NCBI GenBank assembly: GCA_030539395.1
Contig: JAUNSC010000001.1
Span: 124,001-188,000, forward strand
Length of the DNA stretch: 64,000 nucleotides
From: Eubacteriales bacterium
GTDB lineage: Bacteria > Bacillota > Clostridia > Lachnospirales > Lachnospiraceae
Reading direction: 5' to 3'
The position numbers and the translations under genes were made by a program. Shown here piece by piece: positions 34,978-44,622 of the stretch; the stretch's first letter is position 1; the number at the start of each line of letters is the position of its first letter. A model generated the notes under the pieces. It searched no databases. It saw only the letters and a list, made by a program, of their open reading frames with translations, and was not told the DNA's origin.

Positions 34978-36117
34978 ATGAAGAAATTAGGTTTTCTGTT
35001 ATTGACTCTGGCAATGTGCCTGACATTCAACATGGGCGTATTTGCAGAAGAAGGAAACTGGAAGGTAGCAATCCTTACAGGTACAACTTCTCAGGGTGAA
35101 GAAGAATTCCGTGCAGCAGAACGTGCTGTAGCAACATACGGCGAAGAACATATCGTTACAGACACATATCCGGATAACTTTATGGATGAAACCGAGACAA
35201 CTATTTCAAAACTGGTGTCTTTTGCATCTGATCCGGACATTAAAGCAATTGTTATGTGCCAGGCAGTTCCGGGGGCAAAGGCTGCGTTTGACAAGATCCG
35301 TACTGAGCTTGGACGTGACGACATGCTGCTGATCGCAGGTGTTCCGCAGGAAGACCCGGCTGTTATCTCTGAGGCAGCTGACCTGGTATTCTATACCAAC
35401 GAGGCAAAACAGGGTGATACCATCATGGAGACATGTGCAGAATGGGGTATCGAAGTATTTGTACATTATTCATTCCCGCGTCATCTGGCAATGGAAACCA
35501 TCGCAGCACGTAAAGCTCTTCTTGAGGAAAACGCTGCAGCACTTGGTATTGAGTATGTAGAAGCAACTGCTCCGGACCCGACAGGTGATTCAGGTGTATC
35601 CGGTGCTCAGCAGTTTATTCTGGAAGATGTACCGGCTAAGATGGAAGAGTATGCAGGAAAGAAAGTTGCATTCTTCACAACGAACTGCTCTATGCAGGAG
35701 CCGCTGCAGGCAGCAATTCTGGATCAGCCGGATGCTTATTATCCGCAGCCGTGCTGCCCGAGCCCGTACCATGCATTCCCGGCTTCTCTGGGTCTGGAAA
35801 TCGCAGTCGGCGGTGACGACACAGTAGCACTTCAGGCAATCGCTGAGAAGCTTTCTGAGCATGATGCAGTTGGACGTTACTCTACATGGCCGTCACCGGT
35901 TAACATGACCATTATCGATGTTGCTGTTGAGTACGCTAAAGGATACATTGAGGGTACAATCACAGACAGCAACGACCATGATCAGGTTGTAGCAATGTTT
36001 GAAGAAAAATGCCCGGGAGCAATCGTAGAGAACTATGTAAATGCTGATGGAACAACTATCGACAATTACTATACTGTTCTGCTTACTCCGGTAGATTTTA
36101 ATGATTACCTTGGATAA
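34978..36117 (+). CDS. DUF3798 extracytoplasmic receptor of an ABC transporter
   Basis: 379 aa. A signal peptide (1-23, cleavage near VFA) precedes a DUF3798 domain, a periplasmic-binding-like two-lobe fold: 'WKVAILTGTTSQGEEEF' at the start of lobe 1, then 'FFTTNCSMQEPLQAA' and 'YPQPCCPSPYHAFPASLGL' in lobe 2. There is no lipobox Cys. The three genes behind it encode a double-NBD ATPase and two permeases, so it is almost certainly the binding protein of that importer. The ligand is unknown to me. Codon choice looks highly biased (many GCA, CTG, GGT), which fits strong expression. Confidence 0.85.
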   Translation: MKKLGFLLLTLAMCLTFNMGVFAEEGNWKVAILTGTTSQGEEEFRAAERAVATYGEEHIVTDTYPDNFMDETETTISKLVSFASDPDIKAIVMCQAVPGAKAAFDKIRTELGRDDMLLIAGVPQEDPAVISEAADLVFYTNEAKQGDTIMETCAEWGIEVFVHYSFPRHLAMETIAARKALLEENAAALGIEYVEATAPDPTGDSGVSGAQQFILEDVPAKMEEYAGKKVAFFTTNCSMQEPLQAAILDQPDAYYPQPCCPSPYHAFPASLGLEIAVGGDDTVALQAIAEKLSEHDAVGRYSTWPSPVNMTIIDVAVEYAKGYIEGTITDSNDHDQVVAMFEEKCPGAIVENYVNADGTTIDNYYTVLLTPVDFNDYLG

Positions 36118-36156
36118 TCCGCAGGAAAGTTACGAATTATAAACAAGTGAAAAGCC

Positions 36157-36189
36157 GGCCCGCTTCATATGGTTGAGGCGGGTCGTTTT
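36157..36189 (+). terminator. Hairpin between receptor and ATPase genes (attenuator)
   Basis: GGCCCGCTTC / GAGGCGGGTC pair through ten positions with two G-U pairs and an 8-nt loop, followed by GTTTT. Partial termination here would give more receptor than transporter, a common arrangement in ABC importers. Confidence 0.6.
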
Positions 36190-36214
36190 CAGAGTTAATG
36201 AAGGAGGAAAGAAA

Positions 36215-37831
36215 TTGGCTGCAGAATACATTCTGGAGATGAAAGATATCACCAAAAAGTATGGTGAAAATACTGTTCTATCCAATGTATCGCTGAAAAT
36301 TCGTCCGGGCGAAATACATGCGTTGCTGGGAGAAAACGGTGCAGGAAAAAGTACGTTAATGAATGTTCTTTTTGGTATGCCTGTGATTCATGCAACCGGC
36401 GGTTTTTCCGGTGAAGTTTTGATTGACGGAGAAAAGACGGTGATTGCCTCTCCGCATGATGCGATGCTGAAGGGGATCGGTATGGTCCATCAGGAGTTTA
36501 TGCTCCTGCCGGGATTTACCATTACCGAGAATATTAAACTGAATCGTGAGATTACCAAACCGAATATTATGTCCCGTATCTTTGGTTCCAAGATGGAATC
36601 CCTGGATATGAAGCAGATGGCAGAAGATGCACGTCAGGCTCTGGACAGCGTAGGTATGAGTATCAGCGAGTATACGATGGTTCACGGACTGCCGGTAGGC
36701 TACATGCAGTTTGTGGAAATTGCGCGTGAGATTGATAAAAAGGGCGTAAAGCTTCTGGTTTTCGATGAGCCTACAGCGGTTCTTACGGAAAGCGAAGCGG
36801 CTCAGCTGCTGAAAGTTATGAAAGAGATTGCGGCAAAGGGAATTGCTATTATCTTTATTACACACCGTCTGGATGAAGTTATTGCTGCAGCAAATAACGT
36901 TACCATCCTTCGTGACGGACAGTTTGTTACTTCCTGTCCTACGGCAGAGACAAATGCTGTACGGCTGGCAGAAATGATGATCGGACGTTCCGGAGAAGCC
37001 GGTGAATTTTCTCTTGTAACAGCCGAACCAAGAGAATTTGCAGAAGATACACCTGTTGCGCTGAAAGTCAGTCATCTGGCCGTGGATATGCCGGGTGAGA
37101 TAGCCAGGGATGTTTCTTTTGAAGTACATGAAGGTGAAATTTTTGGTATCGGCGGTCTGGCCGGACAGGGAAAAATCGGTGTGCCCAATGGTATCATGGG
37201 CGTTTATGAAGCCAGCGGTGACGTTGAATTTATGGGTCAGAAGGTAAAACTGAACGACGCCAGAGCAGCGCTTGCCAGCGGCATGGTTATGGTTTCCGAG
37301 GACAGGAGAGGAGTAGGTCTTCTGCTTCACGAGTCTATTGAAGATAACATCGTGTTTAATGCCATGCAGATCAACGGTGATTATATAAAGAAATTTTTAG
37401 GCGCTACACAGAAAGATACCAGAGCGATTCGCAAACATGCGGAGGATATGATCAAAGAACTGGATATTCGATGCTTTTCTCCGCTGCAGCATACGGGAAC
37501 ACTTTCCGGCGGAAACCAGCAGAAGGTCTGCATTGCCCGTGCACTGACGATGCATCCCAAAATGCTGTTTGTATCAGAACCGACACGAGGAATTGATATC
37601 GGAGCCAAGAAGCTGGTACTGGAGACATTGGTTAAATTGAACAGAGAGCTTGGAATGACTGTAGTGATGGTATCTTCCGAGCTTATGGAACTTCGTTCTA
37701 TCTGTGATAATATCGCAATTGTATCTGAAGGAAAAGTAGTGGATGTACTTCCGGTAAATGCTTCTGATGCAGATTTTGGTCTTGCCATGTCGGGTATTAA
37801 GCCGGAAAGAGGAGGTGAAGCGCATGAGTAA
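36215..37831 (+). CDS. ABC transporter ATPase with two fused NBDs, DUF3798 system
   Basis: 538 aa, RbsA/YufO architecture. First NBD: Walker A GENGAGKST, 'VGYMQFVEIAREIDKKG' as a weak signature region, 'LLVFDEPTAVLTESE' Walker B. Second NBD: degenerate Walker A 'GIGGLAGQGKIG', intact signature LSGGNQQKVCIARAL and 'FVSEPTRGIDIGAK'. Start TTG 36215, with AAGGAGG 7 nt upstream; a start at 36173 would fall in the attenuator hairpin. The stop overlaps the next ATG by 8 nt. Confidence 0.9.
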   Translation: MAAEYILEMKDITKKYGENTVLSNVSLKIRPGEIHALLGENGAGKSTLMNVLFGMPVIHATGGFSGEVLIDGEKTVIASPHDAMLKGIGMVHQEFMLLPGFTITENIKLNREITKPNIMSRIFGSKMESLDMKQMAEDARQALDSVGMSISEYTMVHGLPVGYMQFVEIAREIDKKGVKLLVFDEPTAVLTESEAAQLLKVMKEIAAKGIAIIFITHRLDEVIAAANNVTILRDGQFVTSCPTAETNAVRLAEMMIGRSGEAGEFSLVTAEPREFAEDTPVALKVSHLAVDMPGEIARDVSFEVHEGEIFGIGGLAGQGKIGVPNGIMGVYEASGDVEFMGQKVKLNDARAALASGMVMVSEDRRGVGLLLHESIEDNIVFNAMQINGDYIKKFLGATQKDTRAIRKHAEDMIKELDIRCFSPLQHTGTLSGGNQQKVCIARALTMHPKMLFVSEPTRGIDIGAKKLVLETLVKLNRELGMTVVMVSSELMELRSICDNIAIVSEGKVVDVLPVNASDADFGLAMSGIKPERGGEAHE

Positions 37832-39746
37832 GTTGAATGTGAAAAAATCTCAGAAGATCGCGTGCGTTTTGCTTGTGATAGCAGCGGTTATCTGCGGATG
37901 CGTGGGAATGTATGGTATGTCTTCACGCTCTTCCGAAAAGGGAAGCAGAATTTTGAGCAATATGCGTCTTCAGGCAATTCTGGACACTGCCGGAACCGGA
38001 GCAATTGACGCTTATGTGGCAGCAGCGAAAACTGAGGCTACCGCAAAGGTCCGCGAAGAAGGCGGCGGTATGACAGAAATCCGTGAGGCAACAGCCAAAG
38101 CGGAAGAAGAAGCAAGAACCCTTGCAGAGAAAGAGGGTATCGGTTCTGTTGATCTGACGGAAATCGACACACTGCCCCTTGAAGATTCACTGGATGTTCT
38201 GGCTGCTGCGCAGAAAGCATATTTTGATGAAGAAGCTGCTGCTCAGGCGCGTTATATTGAGGAACATGCGGATGAAGTTGTCGTTGAGAGTACAGAAGAG
38301 CTGGCTACAGAAGCTGCGGATGCTTCTGCTGAGGGCGGCGATATGGCTGCAGAAGGCGGAGACGATATGGGTTCTGACATGGAAATGGCAGAGGAAACAG
38401 TCGATCTTTCCGGTTTTGAAGCAACGGAAGAGATGTTGGCTCTCCAGGAAGAAGTGGACAAAGCTTATGACGGTCTTTGCGTGGAAATCAAAAAAGTATT
38501 TCCGGCTTTGACAGATGATATCATGACTGCGCTGAAATCGACCATCACAAGTACGGTAGCGCAGTCCGGTGATACTTTCGAGACACAGTATGACCGTGCT
38601 CTTTCCTTAAGCGGCATGAATCCCGGACTTACTGGTACGATCATGCGTCAGGGAAAAACCCTTGCAACGACCGCAGTTGGATTGATTATTCTTGCACTGG
38701 CAGTCCTGTTGTATGCTCCGCTGGTAAAGAAACTGGGCATTCCGCGCCTCGTGATCGGACTGTTTTATATTGTACTCTGTCTGATGGCATTTGTTTATAA
38801 TCTGTCTCTCCCGGGACAGATCAGTAATACACTGGTTCGTCTGGGTATGAATGGTGTGCTTGTACTGGCCATGCTTCCGGGCATCCAGTGCGGTATCAGT
38901 CTGAACCTTGGTCTGCCGATCGGTATTATCGGCGGTATCCTCGGCGGTCTTCTCTGTATTGAATTTGGTTTCAGCGGATGGTTCGGATTTTTATTTGCCA
39001 TTGTGGTTGGTCTTGCAATTTCAGCAGTTACAGGATGCCTGTACGGCATGCTCCTGAACCGTCTGAAAGGAAGTGAAATGAGTGTTACCACCTACGTTGG
39101 TTTTTCAATCGTTTCCCTGATGTGTATTGCATGGCTGGTTCTTCCTTTTAAGAGCAAGATTATGAAATGGCCTCTGGGAAATGGTCTTCGTACCACCATT
39201 GGTCTGCAGACTTCCTATCGTCATTTGCTGAACGATTTCCTTTCCTTTAAGATATTTGGAATTACCATTCCTACCGGACTGCTGCTGTTCTTTGCGCTCT
39301 GCTGTCTGATTGTATGGCTGTTTATGCGTTCCAGAACGGGTATTGCAATGTCGGCGGCCGGTGCCAATCCGCGTTTTGCAGCAGCTACCGGAATCAACGT
39401 AGATAAAATGCGTATTGTGGGAACCATGATCTCTACAATGCTTGGTGCAGTTGGCATTATCGTTTATGCACAGAGCTTTGGTTTTATACAGTTGTATCAG
39501 GCTCCGCGTCAGATGGGCTTTTTGGCAGCTTCTGCAATTTTGCTTGGCGGCGCAACCACATCCCGTGCGAGAATCAGTCATGTAGTGATTGGTACCTTTT
39601 TGTTCCAGGGTGTACTGACTCTTGGTATGCCGGTGGCAAATGCAGTGGTTCCGCAGAGTACGATTTCTGAGGTATTCCGAATCATTATTTCCCAGGGTAT
39701 CATTTTGTATGCTCTGACCAAGTCAGGAGGTGACAGCCGTGGATAA
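37824..39746 (+). CDS. ABC transporter permease with large acidic extracytoplasmic insertion, DUF3798 system
   Basis: 640 aa, about twice the usual permease. One membrane helix (13-33) is followed by some 250 residues rich in Ala, Glu and Asp with an acidic low-complexity stretch around 170-210 ('GGDDMGSDMEMAEE'), and then a normal BPD_transp_2 permease from about 285 with eight or so helices ('GIQCGISLNLGLPIG', 'GANPRFAAATGIN' coupling loop). The insertion is predicted outside the membrane and may dock the DUF3798 receptor. ATG 37824 lies within the end of the ATPase gene behind GGAGG. Confidence 0.85.
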   Translation: MSKLNVKKSQKIACVLLVIAAVICGCVGMYGMSSRSSEKGSRILSNMRLQAILDTAGTGAIDAYVAAAKTEATAKVREEGGGMTEIREATAKAEEEARTLAEKEGIGSVDLTEIDTLPLEDSLDVLAAAQKAYFDEEAAAQARYIEEHADEVVVESTEELATEAADASAEGGDMAAEGGDDMGSDMEMAEETVDLSGFEATEEMLALQEEVDKAYDGLCVEIKKVFPALTDDIMTALKSTITSTVAQSGDTFETQYDRALSLSGMNPGLTGTIMRQGKTLATTAVGLIILALAVLLYAPLVKKLGIPRLVIGLFYIVLCLMAFVYNLSLPGQISNTLVRLGMNGVLVLAMLPGIQCGISLNLGLPIGIIGGILGGLLCIEFGFSGWFGFLFAIVVGLAISAVTGCLYGMLLNRLKGSEMSVTTYVGFSIVSLMCIAWLVLPFKSKIMKWPLGNGLRTTIGLQTSYRHLLNDFLSFKIFGITIPTGLLLFFALCCLIVWLFMRSRTGIAMSAAGANPRFAAATGINVDKMRIVGTMISTMLGAVGIIVYAQSFGFIQLYQAPRQMGFLAASAILLGGATTSRARISHVVIGTFLFQGVLTLGMPVANAVVPQSTISEVFRIIISQGIILYALTKSGGDSRG

Positions 39747-40974
39747 GAATAAACTGCGCGAGCTTGCGCGAAATAATATTGTTACAATTATGTTCATTAT
39801 CCTCTGTGTTGTATGTATGACATTTTCAGGATATTCCGGTTCCTATGTTTTGTATGAGCTGTTTGGACGTCTTTCACGAAATATGTTTATTGTACTTTCG
39901 CTGATTATACCGATTGTAGCAGGTATGGGTATCAACTTTGCGATTACCACAGGTGCCCAGGCGGCTCAGATTTCCTGTCTTCTTGTTCTGGAATGGGGAA
40001 TTTCGGGAATTGCAGGATTTGCTCTGGCTGCGCTTATGACCATTCCGCTGTCCACTTTGTTTGGCTGGCTGATCGGAAAACTGTATAATAAGATGAAAGG
40101 GCAGGAGATGATCGGCGGTCTGGTTATCGGTTATTTTGCAAACGGCCTCTATCAGTTGTTGTTCCTGTTTATTTTTGATAATATCATTCCAATTAAGAAC
40201 CCGAACCTGACGATCAAAGGTTCCACCGGTATTGCAAACACCATGGACCTTTCCAGAGAGGGGGGCATTGCACAGGCGCTGGATAAGCTCTGGAGACTTC
40301 CATTCCATCAGGCCGTGCTGGTATTTGCGGCAGTGATTGCAGTGATTCTCGTGGTTGGCTATATGAAGAGTCATAAAAAGAACGGAAAAAAACTGGGAAT
40401 CCAGATTGCTGCACTGGCTGTAGTAGCGGTAATTGCTCAGCTTGGACCGGTAAAAGCTCTGTTTTCTATGGTAAACATCCCAATGGTGACATTCGGGCTG
40501 GTAGCACTTTTGTGTCTCTTTAATGTTGTTATCATGCGTACAAAGCTGGGACAGCAATTCCGTGCTGTCGGACAGAACGGTACTGTAGCAAATGCTTCCG
40601 GTATCAATGTTAACCATGTGCGTATCATCGCAATCATATTCTCCACTGTTCTGGCAGGCTGGGGACAGCTGATCTTTGTACAGAACATGGGTGCATTCCA
40701 GACATACGGCGCTCATGGACAGGTTGGTCTTTATGCAGGCGCAGCTATTCTGGTAGGCGGTGCTTCCGTAGTCCGCGCAACAAATGCTCAGGCGCTGATT
40801 GGATGTGTACTGTTCCATTTGATGTTCATTCTTGCACCTGCAGCCGGAAAGAATTTGTTTGGTGATGCGGCAATCGGAGAATATTTCCGTGTATTCCTCT
40901 GCTATGGCGTTATTGCTGTTGCTCTGGTTATGCATGCATGGAGTGAGAATGTAAGAAAGAAGAAAGAAAAGTAA
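39739..40974 (+). CDS. ABC transporter permease, DUF3798 system
   Basis: 411 aa, BPD_transp_2 permease with roughly ten helices. It has 'GMGINFAITTGAQAAQIS' near the N-terminus and the coupling loop 'AVGQNGTVANASGINV'. I start at GTG 39739, 8 nt behind AGGAGG; the GTG at 39730 overlaps that SD. It overlaps the previous gene by 8 nt. Last gene of the DUF3798 operon, which therefore has receptor, ATPase and two different permeases. Confidence 0.9.
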   Translation: MDKNKLRELARNNIVTIMFIILCVVCMTFSGYSGSYVLYELFGRLSRNMFIVLSLIIPIVAGMGINFAITTGAQAAQISCLLVLEWGISGIAGFALAALMTIPLSTLFGWLIGKLYNKMKGQEMIGGLVIGYFANGLYQLLFLFIFDNIIPIKNPNLTIKGSTGIANTMDLSREGGIAQALDKLWRLPFHQAVLVFAAVIAVILVVGYMKSHKKNGKKLGIQIAALAVVAVIAQLGPVKALFSMVNIPMVTFGLVALLCLFNVVIMRTKLGQQFRAVGQNGTVANASGINVNHVRIIAIIFSTVLAGWGQLIFVQNMGAFQTYGAHGQVGLYAGAAILVGGASVVRATNAQALIGCVLFHLMFILAPAAGKNLFGDAAIGEYFRVFLCYGVIAVALVMHAWSENVRKKKEK

Positions 40975-41026
40975 TTTCAGGATGTTTCTAAGGGGATACT
41001 GATATTCTCACACTTTATTGAAGCGT

Positions 41027-41062
41027 TGGCTCCTGTACAGAAATGTGCAGGAGCCATCTTTA
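41027..41062 (+). terminator. Hairpin after the DUF3798 operon
   Basis: TGGCTCCTG / CAGGAGCCA 9-bp stem (extended by two further pairs) with a 12-nt loop, then TCTTTAT. Probable terminator. Confidence 0.7.
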
Positions 41063-41138
41063 TGTGCGTGGAAAGACATGTACTGCTTTTGAATCTATGC
41101 TTTTTTTATAAAGAATAGTGAAAAAAATATAAAGTCCA

Positions 41139-41166
41139 TTGACTTTTAAACGAGAAATTTTATAAT
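41139..41166 (+). promoter_or_regulatory. Promoter of ftsH
   Basis: TTGACT (41139-41144), 16-bp spacer, TATAAT (41161-41166), about 78 bp before the start codon. Confidence 0.7.
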
Positions 41167-41243
41167 GTTTGAAAACGAACAGTTTAAATCATACTATTAT
41201 TGAAAAAATATAGTAATGAAAGAATAAAGCGGAGGGAAAGAAA

Positions 41244-43055
41244 ATGCATGAAATAAAAAATCCGAAGAAACCATTGGTTTTCTATTATGGAATAGCCCTG
41301 CTTGCCATTTTTCTGGTAAATGTGCTGGCCATGCCATACATTGCCAGAAGACAGATCAAAGAGGTGGATTACGGGACCTTTATGACAATGACAGAGAATA
41401 AAGAGATCGGTCAGGTTCAGGTGCAGGATAATCAGATTATGTTTACGGATAAAGACGGAAAGGCAGTCTATAAGACGGGACTCATGAATGATCCGGATCT
41501 GGTTCAGAGGCTGCATGATTCAGGTGCGAAATTTACAAGTGAAATTGTGGAGGAAATGTCTCCTGTTATGAGCTTTTTCGTTTCCTGGATTTTACCGATG
41601 CTGATTTTTATTGGAATCGGGCAGTTTATGTCAAAACAGATGATCAAAAAAGCCGGCGGTAAAAATTCTATGATGTTCGGCATGGGAAAGAGTAACGCCA
41701 AGGTTTATGTAAAATCTGCAGAAGGTATTAAATTTGATGATGTGGCCGGGGAAGATGAAGCAAAAGAGAATCTGGCAGAAATTGTAGACTATCTCCATGA
41801 TCCGAATAAATATAAAGAGATCGGTGCCTCTATGCCAAAAGGAATTTTGCTTGTAGGCCCTCCGGGAACCGGTAAGACAATGTTGGCAAAAGCAGTAGCC
41901 GGAGAAGCAAATGTTCCGTTTTTCTCAATGTCCGGTTCTGAGTTTGTGGAAATGTTCGTTGGTATGGGCGCTTCAAAAGTGCGTGATTTATTTAAACAGG
42001 CAAAAGAAAAAGCACCGTGTATCGTTTTTATTGATGAAATTGATGCCATCGGTAAGAAACGTGATGGACAGCTGGGCGGCAATGATGAACGGGAACAGAC
42101 ATTGAACCAGCTTCTGACAGAGATGGATGGTTTTGAGGGTAATACGGGCGTTATTATTCTGGCAGCTACAAACCGTCCGGAATCACTTGATCCGGCACTG
42201 ACAAGACCGGGCAGATTCGACCGCCGTGTGCCGGTAGAACTTCCGGATTTGAAAGGGCGGGAAGCTATCCTGAAAGTTCATGCAAAAAAAATTAAAGTTT
42301 CTGATGATGTAGATTTCAATAAAGTGGCACGTATGGCTTCCGGCGCCTCCGGTGCAGAACTTGCAAATATTATAAATGAAGCTGCACTTCGGGCGGTAAG
42401 AGATAAAAGAAAATTTGCGACACAGGCAGATCTGGAAGAAAGTATAGAGGTGGTCATCGCCGGATATCAGAAAAAGAATGCAATTTTAACAAATAAGGAA
42501 AAACTGGTGGTTTCTTATCATGAAATCGGGCATGCACTGGTGGCTGCAAAGCAGACAAATTCAGCACCGGTCCAGAAAATTACAATTATTCCAAGAACAT
42601 CTGGTGCTCTTGGATATACGATGCAGGTGGAAGAAGGCAATCATTATCTGATGACGAAAGAGGAAATCGAAAATAAAATCGCAACGTATACAGGCGGCCG
42701 TGCTGCAGAAGAAATTATATTTGGCTCTGTCACAACCGGAGCATCCAATGATATTGAACAGGCAACGAAATTGGCTCGGGCAATGATCACACGATACGGT
42801 ATGAGTGATGATTTTGATATGATGGCGTTAGAGACTGTGAATAATCAGTATCTTGGCGGAGATGCCTCTCTTGTATGTTCGGCAGAGACACAGACTGAAA
42901 TAGACCGTCAGGTGAAAGAATTAATAAAGAGACAGCATGAAAAGGCCGCAAAAATACTTCTGGATAATCGTACAAAGCTGGATGAACTGGCGAAATTCCT
43001 TTATGAAAAAGAGACGATCACCGGAGAAGAGTTTATGCAGATATTAAATGCCTGA
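41244..43055 (+). CDS. ftsH: ATP-dependent zinc metalloprotease FtsH
   Basis: Membrane-anchored hexameric AAA+ protease that degrades misfolded or regulatory membrane and cytoplasmic proteins. 603 aa. Two membrane helices (about 12-30 and 109-127) flank a short external domain. Walker A is GPPGTGKT (205-212), Walker B '[12 protein letters not shown]' (259-270), the second region of homology ends 'RPGRFDRRV', and the zinc site is HEIGH (426-430). GAGGGAAAG ribosome binding site. The CYTH gene follows after 45 bp. The neighbourhood differs from the tilS-hpt-ftsH order, so this may be a second FtsH of the genome (inference). Confidence 0.95.
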   Translation: MHEIKNPKKPLVFYYGIALLAIFLVNVLAMPYIARRQIKEVDYGTFMTMTENKEIGQVQVQDNQIMFTDKDGKAVYKTGLMNDPDLVQRLHDSGAKFTSEIVEEMSPVMSFFVSWILPMLIFIGIGQFMSKQMIKKAGGKNSMMFGMGKSNAKVYVKSAEGIKFDDVAGEDEAKENLAEIVDYLHDPNKYKEIGASMPKGILLVGPPGTGKTMLAKAVAGEANVPFFSMSGSEFVEMFVGMGASKVRDLFKQAKEKAPCIVFIDEIDAIGKKRDGQLGGNDEREQTLNQLLTEMDGFEGNTGVIILAATNRPESLDPALTRPGRFDRRVPVELPDLKGREAILKVHAKKIKVSDDVDFNKVARMASGASGAELANIINEAALRAVRDKRKFATQADLEESIEVVIAGYQKKNAILTNKEKLVVSYHEIGHALVAAKQTNSAPVQKITIIPRTSGALGYTMQVEEGNHYLMTKEEIENKIATYTGGRAAEEIIFGSVTTGASNDIEQATKLARAMITRYGMSDDFDMMALETVNNQYLGGDASLVCSAETQTEIDRQVKELIKRQHEKAAKILLDNRTKLDELAKFLYEKETITGEEFMQILNA

Positions 43056-43100
43056 AGAGGTACGGTGTGAAATGTATTAAAGCGAAGGAGTTTGTAAAAA

Positions 43101-43622
43101 ATGGAAATTGAACGCAAATGGATGGTGAATGGCTGGCCCCGGGGATTGAAGCTGTTGGAGACATATCGAATGGATCAGGGATATATCAGCGTGCGTCCGA
43201 CGGTGAGAATCCGAAGAGAGGCTCTTGAAGGCGGAAGGACTGCCCTGGTATTGTGCTTTAAGGGAGCACCAGGGAAAGGTGGATTAAGCCGAAGCGAGAT
43301 TGAGACGGAGATCAATGAGAAATTGTTTAGACAGTTGGAAGAATTAATAGGATTACCGATGATTCGAAAAATCAGGAGAACATATTTAACTCCGGATGGA
43401 TACCATTTGGAGGTTAATTCGGTGGATGAAGGGCTTCCATCCGCTTTCTGGTATGCAGAGATTGAATATAAGACAGAAGATGAAGCCCGCAGCTGGCAGG
43501 CGAAAAGTGTCGGTCTTGGTGAATATCTGAATGATGAATGTACAGGAAAACCTGGATCAAGTATGGGAGAGTATTGGATTAGTACAAGACTGAAGGGCGA
43601 AGAAGAAGGCTTTGTTGATTAA
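43101..43622 (+). CDS. CYTH domain protein (triphosphate tunnel metalloenzyme family)
   Basis: 173 aa. The N-terminal EIERK signature (residues 2-6) and the alternating basic and acidic strands ('VRIRREA', 'LCFKGAPG', 'EIETEIN', 'IRKIRRTYL', 'YAEIEYKTEDEA') define the CYTH/TTM fold, whose members hydrolyse inorganic triphosphate or thiamine triphosphate, or act on nucleotides. The catalytic Glu and Lys/Arg residues that can be seen are present. Probably co-transcribed with ftsH. The precise substrate cannot be assigned. Confidence 0.85.
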   Translation: MEIERKWMVNGWPRGLKLLETYRMDQGYISVRPTVRIRREALEGGRTALVLCFKGAPGKGGLSRSEIETEINEKLFRQLEELIGLPMIRKIRRTYLTPDGYHLEVNSVDEGLPSAFWYAEIEYKTEDEARSWQAKSVGLGEYLNDECTGKPGSSMGEYWISTRLKGEEEGFVD

Positions 43623-43640
43623 TATTTTTGTAAGGAATGA

Positions 43641-43678
43641 AAAACTCACTTATTGCACAATGTAATAAGTGAGTTTTT
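43641..43678 (+). terminator. Intrinsic terminator after the CYTH gene
   Basis: Perfect 14-bp stem AAAACTCACTTATT / AATAAGTGAGTTTT, 9-nt loop, followed by further T. Confidence 0.9.
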
Positions 43679-43708
43679 TGTGAACCAGGAAATTTCTATT
43701 CCTAAAAA

Positions 43709-43779
43709 GCTTTTTGTGAAGTTTAAGATGCTTTTTGTGAAAAAAGTATAATTAGGATGGGAATAAAATGTATTATAAT
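43709..43779 (+). promoter_or_regulatory. LytTR-type promoter of the regulator-kinase operon
   Basis: Direct repeats GCTTTTTGTGAA at 43709-43720 and 43730-43741, 21 bp start to start, fit LytTR sites (about two helical turns). The -10 TATAAT (43774-43779, in GTATTATAAT) begins 38 bp after the second TGTGAA and has no proper -35, as expected for an activated promoter. An alternative -10 TATAAT sits at 43747-43752. Same layout as at 45940-46004. Confidence 0.7.
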
Positions 43780-43884
43780 CTGTATAGTAGAAAACAAAAA
43801 AGAGAAGTTTTGTCAGAATAAGACATTTAATCAGATGGTTAGATGTCTTGTTTTGGCGGTCATAATTCTCATGAAAGGTATGAC

Positions 43885-44622
43885 ATGATGAAGATTGCGG
43901 TATGTGATGACAGAAAAGAAAACCTGGAGGAACTGTGCAGCTATATAGCAGAATATTTTACAGAAAGGGAAGATAATGAATATCAGCTGTATAGCTGCCT
44001 TTCAGGGAAAGAACTTTTGAATGTAATAGAAAAGAAACAATTTGATATTTATTTTCTGGATGTCCTTATGCCGGAAATCGGCGGCATGGAAATCGGACGG
44101 ATGATACGGGAAAAAAATCAAGAAGCGATTATCGTATATATTTCTGTTTCAAAGGAATTTGCTTTTGAAGCATTTGGAGTGAGAGCTTTCCAGTATCTGC
44201 AAAAACCGGTAAAAAAAGAAGAACTGTATGATGTTTTTGATCAGATTATGTGTTTTGTGAAAAGAAAACAGGACAGAAGGGTCGGTATTCGTACCAGGGA
44301 AGGTCTGGTAAATGTAAAAATAGATGAAATTATGTATGTGGAAAATATGTCAAGGTGTGCTGTTTATATGATTAAGGATAAAGAACCGGTAGTCAGTGTC
44401 TGCAATAGAGGCTCTTTCGAGAAAAGTGTAAGTTTTCTGAACAGCCATTTTGATTTTGTGCAGCCTCATAAATCTTATTTTGTGAATATGCATTACATTC
44501 ATACATTTAGCTCAAAGAGTCTGATTATGGAGGATGGGACGCAGATTGCTATCAGCAGAAAGAGGTATGAGCATACGAAGAAGAGATACCTTGAATTTTT
44601 AAATAATGGAGAAAAATCATGA
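43885..44622 (+). CDS. LytTR-family response regulator
   Basis: 245 aa. Receiver domain 1-120 with acidic pocket 'VCDDRKEN', phospho-acceptor Asp59 in 'YFLDVLMPEIGG' and Lys in 'YLQKPVKKEEL'. LytTR DNA-binding domain from about 140 to 240: 'IRTREGLVNVKIDEIMYVE', 'FVQPHKSYFVNMHYI' and 'ISRKRYEHTKKRY'. Same class as AgrA, VirR and ComE. The start is ATG 43885 (or 43888) after AAAGG. It overlaps the kinase gene by 4 nt. It probably activates its own promoter and that of the binding-protein operon. Confidence 0.9.
   Translation: MMKIAVCDDRKENLEELCSYIAEYFTEREDNEYQLYSCLSGKELLNVIEKKQFDIYFLDVLMPEIGGMEIGRMIREKNQEAIIVYISVSKEFAFEAFGVRAFQYLQKPVKKEELYDVFDQIMCFVKRKQDRRVGIRTREGLVNVKIDEIMYVENMSRCAVYMIKDKEPVVSVCNRGSFEKSVSFLNSHFDFVQPHKSYFVNMHYIHTFSSKSLIMEDGTQIAISRKRYEHTKKRYLEFLNNGEKS

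Noticed and set aside
36356-37330. 324-codon open frame on the minus strand
   Set aside because: Antisense to the double-NBD ATPase, which has all its motifs in frame.
39874-40935. 353-codon open frame on the minus strand
   Set aside because: Antisense to the DUF3798 permease gene; Cys/His-rich composition of a shadow frame and no ribosome binding site.
43623-43884. agrD/agrB-like pheromone gene next to the AgrC-like kinase
   Set aside because: The gap holds only a terminator, the LytTR repeats and -10 boxes; no small ORF with SD and no AgrB homologue lies nearby.
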